Shown here piece after piece: positions 14,553 through 20,088 of a stretch of DNA of 44,717 nt. Positions within the stretch are counted from its first letter, which is position 1. Each line of letters starts with the position of its first letter. The stretch is from a virus. The stretch covers positions 1 through 44,717 of the IMG/VR virus record IMGVR_UViG_3300000553_000076; one strand, 5' to 3'. A model generated the notes under the pieces. It was not told where the DNA came from. It saw only the letters and a list, made by a program, of their open reading frames with translations, and searched no databases. The position numbers and the translations under genes were made by a program.

Positions 14553-16335
14553 GTATTACCTTCCTCTCTATTAAAGAAATCAACTTACTTGGAATCTCTG
14601 ATGGATCTCTTACGACATCATGAGCTTTGTAGTAATGGCTAACTGAGTCACTGCAAAGACCTAAGCCGTAGATGTCCACTTTCTTAGAACGTTCTATCTC
14701 TTGAATAGCTTGTAGCGTAAAGCCTTCGATACCGTTAGAGCTTTTAGAAGCTGCTGGACTACCGTCAGACATTACGATCAAGATCTTTTTTTTCTCCTTA
14801 CGTTTAATAAGCCTGTCGTATGACCACAAGATGTTCTCACCGTCAGGATTACCATTCATAAAGCGACTGCTCTTAGAAAATGATTCAATCAACGCATCAT
14901 TACTGACACGATGATCAGAGAATGATTTGTAGATGAACATCAATGGAGATATGTTGTAACCATCTGTGTCAGTGAAGCCCAAGATCTCAACTGGAATGTT
15001 AAGAGTCGAAGAGACTTCATTGAGTAACAACGTAGATGCCAAAGCGTAATAAGCTTTGTCACCATTCATTGAGCCAGACATGTCAACCAGAACTGTGATA
15101 GCAGCATCCAGAGTCTTGTTCTCAATTTTGTTCTTAAAGATTCGTTCATTGAAGCCAGGAGCATTGAAGCAGATACGAGACAACCTAGATTGATCTAGCT
15201 TGCCTTTCTTCGTACCATACTGTGTCTGTACCCTAGCTCGTATCTGAATGAGCTTACGAACTTGTTGAGCAAAGTTCTCTTGACTGACTAGCTTGTCACC
15301 AACTCGTACTTCATACTGTTCTTTGAAGTATTCGGTGTGTATGCTAGTAAGCCTCATCTGTTCTGGACCAGTGTTTTTAGGATAGTCAACAACTATAAAC
15401 TTGCTATAGTCGGTCATATCCCAGTCCATGTTGTCCACATTGACTGGTTCAACAATGTTGATGCCGATCTTACCCATCTCTTCGCCTTCTTCAGGCACTG
15501 TCAATGAGTACTTATCGAGATCTTCCTTGCTTAACTTAACGTCAAAGATCCTGTAATCATCTTCTTTTAGCTTTTCCCCACTACCTTTGTCTTCCGACGC
15601 AGATTCAGGACCAGTTTCTATAGAAGTAGATTCTTCACTTTCACCGTCTTTGCCCTTAGCTTTACCAGAAGACTTTTGAAATTCTTCCTTTAGCTCTTCT
15701 TTGCACTCTTCACCTAGCTCTTTGAGGATGTCAACAGCCAGTTGATAGGTGCTTTCGGTACCTAACCTCTTGTCGAGGATTTGATGACAAGCAATAAGAC
15801 GACTACTATTGTTATTAAGAACATCTGTTATCTCTTTGTTAGGAGTGAACTTGCTAGCTGCCATCTCCAGTAATGGAAAATGATGAGCAAGCAGCTTTGT
15901 CTCCCAACAAATGAGAGCTGTGGATAACTTACCAATGAGTGTGTCTTGCTTCTTTGCAGCAGTAAGAACACGAGTTACGATTGGTGAGCTAGTTTCATCC
16001 CAATTGTCTCTGAAACCTTTGTACTCGTTAGCCTCAATGGTGTTAATCCTTGAGTCTTCCAAGAAGTTCCAAACAAACATCAAGATGCTTTTAGGATCTA
16101 TCTTCTTCTCCTTGAGAACATCAAAGCAACTAAAACGATCATGAGCTACCTCGTGATCAACAGATGCCATGAGTTCTTTTAGGTCACTAAGACTTGTCTC
16201 TGTAGTGATTTTGGGAAGATAGATTGTCTTACCATCATGTCGAGGTTGATTGACATTTTCAAATACGACAGAGATGCCAGCTCTACCAGCACTAGCTCTG
16301 ACGTATTTCATAACCTCAATGCTTTGGGTTAGCAT
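14545..16335 (-). CDS. CobT-like protein: zincin HExxH motif plus VWA domain
   Basis: A 596-aa protein. Near the N-terminus an HEVAH motif (residues 61-65, in MASVDHEVAHDRF) fits a zinc metallopeptidase-like fold. Residues about 205-265 form an acidic, low-complexity linker (KGKDGESEESTSIETGPESA), as in CobT. The C-terminal third is a VWA domain with the MIDAS motif TVLVDMSGSM (Asp418, Ser420, Ser422) and later LIVMSDGSPAA. VWA proteins of this type are substrate adaptors for a MoxR/CobS ring; the ATPase is encoded immediately downstream. The combination resembles bacterial proteins annotated as a putative metallopeptidase plus VWA (DUF2201 type, from memory). Whether it cleaves anything is unknown. 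Confidence 0.85.
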   Translation of the reverse strand: MLTQSIEVMKYVRASAGRAGISVVFENVNQPRHDGKTIYLPKITTETSLSDLKELMASVDHEVAHDRFSCFDVLKEKKIDPKSILMFVWNFLEDSRINTIEANEYKGFRDNWDETSSPIVTRVLTAAKKQDTLIGKLSTALICWETKLLAHHFPLLEMAASKFTPNKEITDVLNNNSSRLIACHQILDKRLGTESTYQLAVDILKELGEECKEELKEEFQKSSGKAKGKDGESEESTSIETGPESASEDKGSGEKLKEDDYRIFDVKLSKEDLDKYSLTVPEEGEEMGKIGINIVEPVNVDNMDWDMTDYSKFIVVDYPKNTGPEQMRLTSIHTEYFKEQYEVRVGDKLVSQENFAQQVRKLIQIRARVQTQYGTKKGKLDQSRLSRICFNAPGFNERIFKNKIENKTLDAAITVLVDMSGSMNGDKAYYALASTLLLNEVSSTLNIPVEILGFTDTDGYNISPLMFIYKSFSDHRVSNDALIESFSKSSRFMNGNPDGENILWSYDRLIKRKEKKKILIVMSDGSPAASKSSNGIEGFTLQAIQEIERSKKVDIYGLGLCSDSVSHYYKAHDVVRDPSEIPSKLISLIERKVIHV

Positions 16336-16340
16336 GGTTC

Positions 16341-16787
16341 TTACTTACCGTACAGGAAGTCTTTAACCAATGTGTAGACACGAGTACCATCAATATCATC
16401 AGGAACTTTGATCAACAGATCAATGACCTTTTGAGCGTATTTCTCATCAGTCATTGGTTCTTTCTTGTCGATCTTCATTTCTTTGATCTTGCTTTGCAGG
16501 TAGGTCTTACCGCAATACTTACCGTTGTCATCAATGAGTCCGATACCAAGCTTCATAGCACCTTGAATCACAGCTTTAGCTGATCTCCAAGAGCCAGGCA
16601 TAGCACCGATGTCAAACTCTTTCTTGATGATTTTCTCAGTCTCTTTAACTTCTTTCTCGAAGGTCTCTGGTGTGCTATGTGAATAAGCAACACTGATCAT
16701 TTTCTCGAAAGTGCTAGTAGCTGAAGTCTCTGAGACCAAAGCTTCAGTAGCAGCAGAATAGAGAGTTGAAACGTCTGTTTCTTCCAT
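16341..16787 (-). CDS. Companion protein of the AAA+/VWA pair
   Basis: A 148-aa protein starting MEETDVSTLYSAATEALVSE; the ATG has a strong AGGAG five bases upstream, which decides it over a longer frame. It is helical and Lys-rich, with KLGIGLIDDNGKYCGKTYLQ in the middle. The stop is 5 bp before the VWA gene, so the three genes form one unit. I recognise no domain. By position it could be a substrate or regulator of the ATPase machine. Confidence 0.65.
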   Translation of the reverse strand: MEETDVSTLYSAATEALVSETSATSTFEKMISVAYSHSTPETFEKEVKETEKIIKKEFDIGAMPGSWRSAKAVIQGAMKLGIGLIDDNGKYCGKTYLQSKIKEMKIDKKEPMTDEKYAQKVIDLLIKVPDDIDGTRVYTLVKDFLYGK

Positions 16788-16861
16788 ACTATCTCCTAAC
16801 TTAAACAGGCAAAATTGCCTCCACATCCCACTGTTGCCAATGGGATCTGAAAGAACTTTGC

Positions 16862-17056
16862 TTAGAAAGGAAGATCAAGATCCGCATCGGGATACTTGAG
16901 TAGATACGCTTTGTTCATTTCTTCTAACTCTTGTTCTGTTGGTGGCGGTGCTACTGGAGCATCAGCCATTAGCTCTTCAATGTAGGGGTCTGAGATGTTA
17001 ACCATAATTTCGTAGTCATCATAGACATCGCTAACTAATTGTTTCCACTTTCCCAT
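16862..17056 (-). CDS. Small acidic hypothetical protein
   Basis: A 64-aa protein, MGKWKQLVSDVYDDYEIMVN at the start, then a proline stretch (APVAPPPTEQELEEM) and an acidic end (PDADLDLPF). The ribosome site is good (AGGAG six bases before ATG). Short inverted repeats lie downstream in 16800-16850 (AGGCAA/TTGCCT and ATCCCA/TGGGAT), but no convincing T tract follows. No family recognised. Confidence 0.6.
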   Translation of the reverse strand: MGKWKQLVSDVYDDYEIMVNISDPYIEELMADAPVAPPPTEQELEEMNKAYLLKYPDADLDLPF

Positions 17057-17072
17057 AGCTTTCTCCTATTGT

Positions 17073-17507
17073 TTACCAAGATGATGAGTAAAAGAACTCT
17101 GTTCTATCGTTTTGCTTTAGTGCTATTTCTAAAGCATCCATAGTTAAATCGATGTCTCCCCAGTAGAAGTCATCGTAATTAGTATCACCAAAAAAGAAAC
17201 CACTTGTAGTTGGAAGTAATACTGGAGCTGTCTCTGGAGCTGATTTAACAGCTTTACACAGTTCTAATAGTTTCTCTAGATGTCTACGATCTACAAAATA
17301 CTCAGCACAATTATCAACACCGTTCTGAACATTATCTACAAACCATTTATGGATAGCATTGGCTTTACGCCAATACATAGCTTCCATCTCTAATAGTTGT
17401 ACTCGATACGGAAGATCTAACTTCTTAATTGATTCATTAAGTTCATTATCTTGTTCATCCCAATCACGAACAAAACGTTTTGCTGTGAGATACATATCTA
17501 AACCCAT
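17073..17507 (-). CDS. Conserved phage hypothetical protein (MGLDMYL family)
   Basis: A 144-aa protein starting MGLDMYLTAKRFVRDW. YWRKANAIHKWFVDNVQNGV and SGFFFGDTNYDDFYW in the middle, and the end FFYSSSW, are features I recognise from a widespread phage family of unknown function. AGGAG lies seven bases before the ATG. It is expressed early in the leftward arm by position. Confidence 0.7.
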   Translation of the reverse strand: MGLDMYLTAKRFVRDWDEQDNELNESIKKLDLPYRVQLLEMEAMYWRKANAIHKWFVDNVQNGVDNCAEYFVDRRHLEKLLELCKAVKSAPETAPVLLPTTSGFFFGDTNYDDFYWGDIDLTMDALEIALKQNDRTEFFYSSSW

Positions 17508-17517
17508 AACTAACTCC

Positions 17518-17555
17518 TATAAAAATAAAGAAGAGGGCGCAGCCGCACGCCGCCC
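17518..17555 (-). terminator. GC-rich intrinsic terminator or attenuator
   Basis: On the leftward transcript GGGCG (17551-17555) can pair with CGCCC (17535-17539), followed by TCTTCTTTATTTTT. The first arm also overlaps an alternative stem (17554-17558 with 17565-17569), so the two hairpins exclude each other as in an attenuator. It lies between the 95-aa and 144-aa genes. Confidence 0.5.
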
Positions 17556-17655
17556 CGCAAAGCGGCGGGTGCTAGCCCGACTGAAGAATTGAAGCGAACG
17601 ACTTGCGAGGCCAATGCCAGCGTTGCTGGCGGTGGACTTGCGGGAGTGAGCGTCA
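17535..17655. other. GC-rich gene-free island with hairpins
   Basis: This 120-bp stretch is clearly richer in G and C than the surrounding AT-rich genes and has no supported ORF. It holds a perfect hairpin GCCAGC-GTT-GCTGGC and the competing stems noted for the terminator. It may be a structured leader or an inserted element. Confidence 0.45.
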
Positions 17656-17943
17656 TTAGTAGATCTCTGGTTTCCAATCCCATTTGTCAGGGACATGGAT
17701 AGTACTAATGAATCTGTTACTAGGAACATAGTCGTCATCGAAGTCATCTATGAATTGTTTCCATTCATCTCTATTGAGGACGTTGTATCCATTAGAGCGT
17801 AGATAATGCAAGATAGGTTGTTCTCTAGTTAACTCTAGAGGTAATATCCTGCATCCATATTTCCATTCAAGCTCTGAGATGCCATTATCAGCAGTTCTGA
17901 CAACAGCATCTCCGTTGAGATATACAGCGTGATAATCAGGCAT
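17656..17943 (-). CDS. Hypothetical protein
   Basis: A 95-aa protein (MPDYHAVYLNGDAVVRTADN, then DEWKQFIDDFDDDYVPSNRF, ending DKWDWKPEIY), acidic and rich in Trp and Tyr. It overlaps the 32-aa gene upstream by 8 bp, which may supply ribosomes, since its own Shine-Dalgarno sequence is poor. No family recognised. Confidence 0.6.
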   Translation of the reverse strand: MPDYHAVYLNGDAVVRTADNGISELEWKYGCRILPLELTREQPILHYLRSNGYNVLNRDEWKQFIDDFDDDYVPSNRFISTIHVPDKWDWKPEIY

Positions 17944-18034
17944 GAATATCGTTAATCATTAATAGTGCTGCAGGACCAGCAATAATTAACACAACAATAA
18001 TAGCTGTGAATAAGTCATGTAAAAATTTAAGCAT
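17936..18034 (-). CDS. 32-aa membrane peptide
   Basis: The peptide begins MLKFLHDLFTAIIVVLIIAG and ends LLMINDIHA. It is almost entirely one transmembrane helix with a short charged start. AGGA lies six bases before the ATG, and the stop overlaps the start of the 95-aa gene. That gives three independent signs that it is translated. Early phage peptides of this kind often act on host membrane proteins; that is only a possibility here. Confidence 0.55.
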   Translation of the reverse strand: MLKFLHDLFTAIIVVLIIAGPAALLMINDIHA

Positions 18035-18044
18035 ACATATTCCT

Positions 18045-18076
18045 AATAAATAAAAATGGGGAACTAAGTCCCCATT
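18045..18076 (-). terminator. Intrinsic terminator after the first leftward gene
   Basis: On the leftward transcript AATGGGGA (18069-18076) pairs with TCCCCATT (18055-18062), loop CTTAGT, followed by TTTATTTATT. It has an 8-bp stem and a good T tract. It sits 7 bp after the 77-aa gene, making that gene a separate short transcript or a partly attenuated leader of the arm. Confidence 0.8.
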
Positions 18077-18082
18077 GGAAGG

Positions 18083-18316
18083 TTAGAGAGTAGCAGTACC
18101 AACAGCACGTTGTGCAGCCTCTGCTTTCATAGTTGCACGAATGATCTTGATAGCATTGAGCGCATCGGTAAGTTCATCGGTATGAGGATTACCGTACTTC
18201 TCCATAGACCACAGAGCGTTGGAGAGCAACTGCTGTGCCAAGAAGATCTGAAGACCGGCAGGTTTACGTTCAGTCATGATGTTGAACTGATTGAAGTCGA
18301 AGTTGTTTTGAGACAT
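18083..18316 (-). CDS. Hypothetical early protein
   Basis: A 77-aa protein (MSQNNFDFNQFNIMTERKPA, then GLQIFLAQQLLSNALWSMEK), helical, first gene of the leftward arm. AAAGGAAC precedes the ATG. The gene start, including the ribosome site, is partly duplicated in inverted orientation at 18543-18575. It is followed by a strong terminator. No family recognised. Confidence 0.65.
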   Translation of the reverse strand: MSQNNFDFNQFNIMTERKPAGLQIFLAQQLLSNALWSMEKYGNPHTDELTDALNAIKIIRATMKAEAAQRAVGTATL

Positions 18317-18560
18317 TTGAAAGTTCCTTTAAGTTAAGTTGATTAAGCGGAGGGGTTTTCATCCCCCTCGCAACGGCGGGGGGTGAAAATCACTACGCCA
18401 ACTTAACCAAGCGGAGGCCCTGAACACACAACAGAACGAACAGGTCGCACGGCACATGACAGGTTCCGCTTGCGGGTTCTGGCGTGGGACGGGCTAGTAG
18501 CAGGCGATAGCCCCACAACAGAACGGGGGCCGTAGCGCAGTCTAAAGGAACTAAATGTCT
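18314..18560. repeat. Inverted repeat of a gene start flanking a GC-rich segment
   Basis: The left arm (about 18314-18331) is the ribosome site and first codons of the 77-aa gene. The right arm (18543-18560) is its inverted copy: TAAAGGAACT, then AAATGTCT, with three bases missing between them. The 211 bp enclosed are GC-rich and carry a direct repeat CACAACAGAACG (about 18427 and 18514). No gene is supported inside. Confidence 0.6.
18356..18389. other. Strong 12-bp hairpin in the early leader
   Basis: TTTTCATCCCCC (18356-18367) pairs with GGGGGGTGAAAA (18378-18389), with one G-T wobble and a 10-base loop. It lies 40-73 bp upstream of the 77-aa gene. No T tract follows on either strand, so it is more likely a leader or stability hairpin than a terminator. 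Confidence 0.55.
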
Positions 18561-18584
18561 TGGAATAAGTTTGACGCAGTTTAA
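18555..18584 (+). pseudogene. Nine-codon mini-ORF, possible remnant of a paralogue of the 77-aa gene
   Basis: It reads MSWNKFDAV then TAA, against MSQNNFD at the start of the 77-aa gene, with the same ribosome site (AAAGGAACT). It is therefore an inverted copy of that gene start on the opposite strand, broken after nine codons. It could also serve as a leader peptide. Confidence 0.4.
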
Positions 18585-18803
18585 CAACGTGAAGCGTAAG
18601 TAACCAACGGTAGGAAGATTGGTACAGCCGTAAATGAGATAAGTGTGTGGTGAGCTATGGAGGTATCAACCTACCTCAAACGGAGCAGTCTAGGGCTGTT
18701 TAAAGAGCTTCTAGAGGGGATAAGATAGATGATCAGTAATCTATCTATGTGGGGGGATAAGTTATTGATATGTATAGTGGTGCTATATACCACCAAACAT
18801 AAC

Positions 18804-18823
18804 TGTGGATAACCTGTGGATAA
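18804..18823 (-). promoter_or_regulatory. Tandem DnaA boxes
   Basis: TGTGGATAA occurs at 18804-18812 and again at 18815-18823; the complement is the consensus DnaA box TTATCCACA. The start-to-start distance is 11 bp, close to one helical turn, so two DnaA molecules would bind on the same face. Host DnaA is the expected ligand, since the phage encodes none. Confidence 0.7.
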
Positions 18824-18888
18824 CTATATAGAGTTAGCTGTACTGAGGTAAGTATTACAGCTAGGGATACTAGTGTTTAGTTATAGTT

Positions 18889-18900
18889 GTTACTAGTAAC
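18889..18900. promoter_or_regulatory. Palindrome GTTACTAGTAAC, copy 1 of 5
   Basis: This perfect 12-bp palindrome lies in the putative origin. Exact copies recur at 20228-20239, 24355-24366, 27293-27304 and 28380-28391, all in the rightward arm, in coding and non-coding DNA and in different frames. A binding site for a dimeric protein is plausible but untested. Confidence 0.45.
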
Positions 18901-19074
18901 CTAGTATCCTGAGGTGGGGGGAGGGGGAAAGTACTCGTTGTTGTTTTTAGATTTATAGCAATCCGTAACGCTGCCATAGTTTTTAAAACAAAGGGGGGAT
19001 GCTAAGGTCTATGTTGGTGCTCGTCCTTACAGGACTCGCAAGTGTGTGTGTCTGTGATAGACAGAACGATAGTG

Positions 19075-19102
19075 GAAAAAAGAAAAGGTCCTTACGGACC
19101 TT
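19075..19102 (-). terminator. Intrinsic terminator, leftward
   Basis: AAGGTCC-GTAA-GGACCTT forms a perfect 7-bp stem with a four-base loop on the leftward strand (19085-19102), followed by TTCTTTTTTCC. It lies about 90 bp downstream of a strong leftward promoter and no ORF lies between. Confidence 0.8.
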
Positions 19103-19185
19103 ACATACTTGTGTACTGCGTACACCTACTACTATAGATATACCTGAACAAGAAAAATAGAAAAACGGTAAAAAGAAAAAAGAAT
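19075..19185 (-). ncRNA. Candidate ~105-nt small RNA or attenuated leader
   Basis: The segment between the consensus promoter and the terminator would give a transcript with a U-rich 5' part, a hairpin GTGTAC-GCA-GTACAC (19111-19125) and the terminator hairpin. It has no start codon with a ribosome site and no ORF. It could be a free small RNA, or an early leader in which termination is relieved to feed the leftward arm. The start site is estimated from the -10 box. Confidence 0.55.
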
Positions 19186-19191
19186 ACAGTA

Positions 19192-19222
19192 ATTATATCC
19201 AAGAGCTACCAATTCTTGTCAA
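19192..19222 (-). promoter_or_regulatory. Leftward sigma70 promoter with consensus hexamers
   Basis: On the leftward strand TTGACA (19217-19222) and TATAAT (19192-19197) are both perfect consensus, separated by 19 bp, two more than optimal. It is the best promoter match I found. Transcription would start near 19185 and run toward the early genes. Confidence 0.7.
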
Positions 19223-19299
19223 GCCCCTTGGTTGTCGTATTTGTGACACTTGCAAAGATATTTTAGTGTGGTACATTTCAGTCCCATTGGGAGGATCGT

Positions 19300-19569
19300 A
19301 TGGCTACAGGTAAGAGCGGAAGCGGAAAGAAGAGTCCAGCTTGGCAACGTAAAGAAGGTAAGTCCCCTTCAGGTGGACTCAATGCTAAAGGCAGAGCTTC
19401 TGCCAAGAAAGAAGGTCATAACCTTAAACCACCTCAACCTGAAGGTGGTAGTCGTAAAGATTCCTTCTGTGCTCGTATGACTGGTATGAAGAAGAAGTTG
19501 ACTGGTACAGCTAAGGCTAAAGATCCAGATTCTCGTATCAATAAAGCTCTTAAGAAGTGGAAGTGTTAA
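19300..19569 (+). CDS. Small basic phage protein (DUF6321-like)
   Basis: An 89-aa protein starting MATGKSGSGKKSPAWQRKEG and containing GGLNAKGRASAKKEG, very rich in Lys and Gly. I recall this pattern from a small phage family placed next to terminase genes (DUF6321, name from memory); its function is unknown. GGGAGG precedes the ATG. It is the first gene of the rightward arm and its stop abuts the GTG start of the terminase small subunit. A positive charge this high suggests DNA or RNA binding. Confidence 0.7.
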   Translation: MATGKSGSGKKSPAWQRKEGKSPSGGLNAKGRASAKKEGHNLKPPQPEGGSRKDSFCARMTGMKKKLTGTAKAKDPDSRINKALKKWKC

Positions 19570-20088
19570 GTGAGGCGTAAGACATCTAGAGATAGCCGGT
19601 ATAAGAAGTCTGTCTGGACACAGAACCAGAAGCTTCAAGCTGTCAGTACGTACTTGATGTTAGGCAGTATGACCGAGACTGCTTTGGTTACTGGTGTACC
19701 TCTTCCTACTCTTAAGCTCTGGAAGCAACAAGAATGGTTTAAAGAGTATTGTCTCCAGCTACAAGCTGAAGATGTACAGCAGATGGACTCCAACCTCAAA
19801 AGGGTTGTAGACAAAGCTCTTAAGACTGTTGAAGACCGTTTAGATCTAGGTGATGCTCAGTTTGATCAGAAGACTGGAGAGATTGTCAGGGTTCCTGTTA
19901 AGGCTCACGTAGCCTTGAAGATTACAACTGACCTCATGTCTAAGCAAGAGAAGATCCGTGAAGCTCCTTTAAAGGAAGAACTAGAGAAGACCATTGATGA
20001 TCGTCTTCTTAAACTCTCAGAGGAGTTTGCTAGGTTTGCTTCTCAAAAGCCTATAGACGTTGTAGCTAAAGAAATAACAAATGGCTAA
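19570..20088 (+). CDS. Terminase small subunit-like protein
   Basis: A 172-aa protein starting at GTG directly after the preceding stop. Residues 17-60 form a helix-turn-helix (QNQKLQAVSTYLMLGSMTET, then ALVTGVPLPTLKLWKQQEWF) of the kind used by small terminases to bind the packaging site. A long helical region follows with KAHVALKITTDLMSKQEK, typical of the oligomerisation part. It overlaps the large terminase by 8 bp. Confidence 0.8.
   Translation: MRRKTSRDSRYKKSVWTQNQKLQAVSTYLMLGSMTETALVTGVPLPTLKLWKQQEWFKEYCLQLQAEDVQQMDSNLKRVVDKALKTVEDRLDLGDAQFDQKTGEIVRVPVKAHVALKITTDLMSKQEKIREAPLKEELEKTIDDRLLKLSEEFARFASQKPIDVVAKEITNG

Larger units (their letters stand above)
18660..18930. other. Putative replication origin
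   Basis: The gene-free divergence point carries two DnaA boxes and a dense set of inverted repeats: GAGGTA/TACCTC (18660-18677), AGATAGAT/ATCTATCT (18723-18746), TAGCTGTA/TACAGCTA (18835-18863) and GGATACTAG/CTAGTATCC (18865-18909). The last pair encloses the palindrome GTTACTAGTAAC. A G-rich run (GGTGGGGGGAGGGGG, 18913-18927) follows. Between them lies AT-rich DNA. Position at the divergence of the arms and composition favour an origin. That is an inference. Confidence 0.5.

Noticed and set aside
18393-18587. 64-aa frame on the - strand in the GC-rich early leader
   Set aside because: No ribosome site, biased composition from GC-rich DNA, and it crosses the inverted repeat and hairpin segment. 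I treat the region as non-coding.
19126-19141. T7-promoter-like text ACTACTATAGATATACC on the + strand
   Set aside because: Only the CTATAG core resembles a T7 promoter; no phage RNA polymerase gene is present and the word does not recur before other genes.
19223-19299. Rightward promoter directly before the first late gene
   Set aside because: I looked for -35/-10 pairs at 16-18 bp spacing and found only poor matches, so no late promoter is called.
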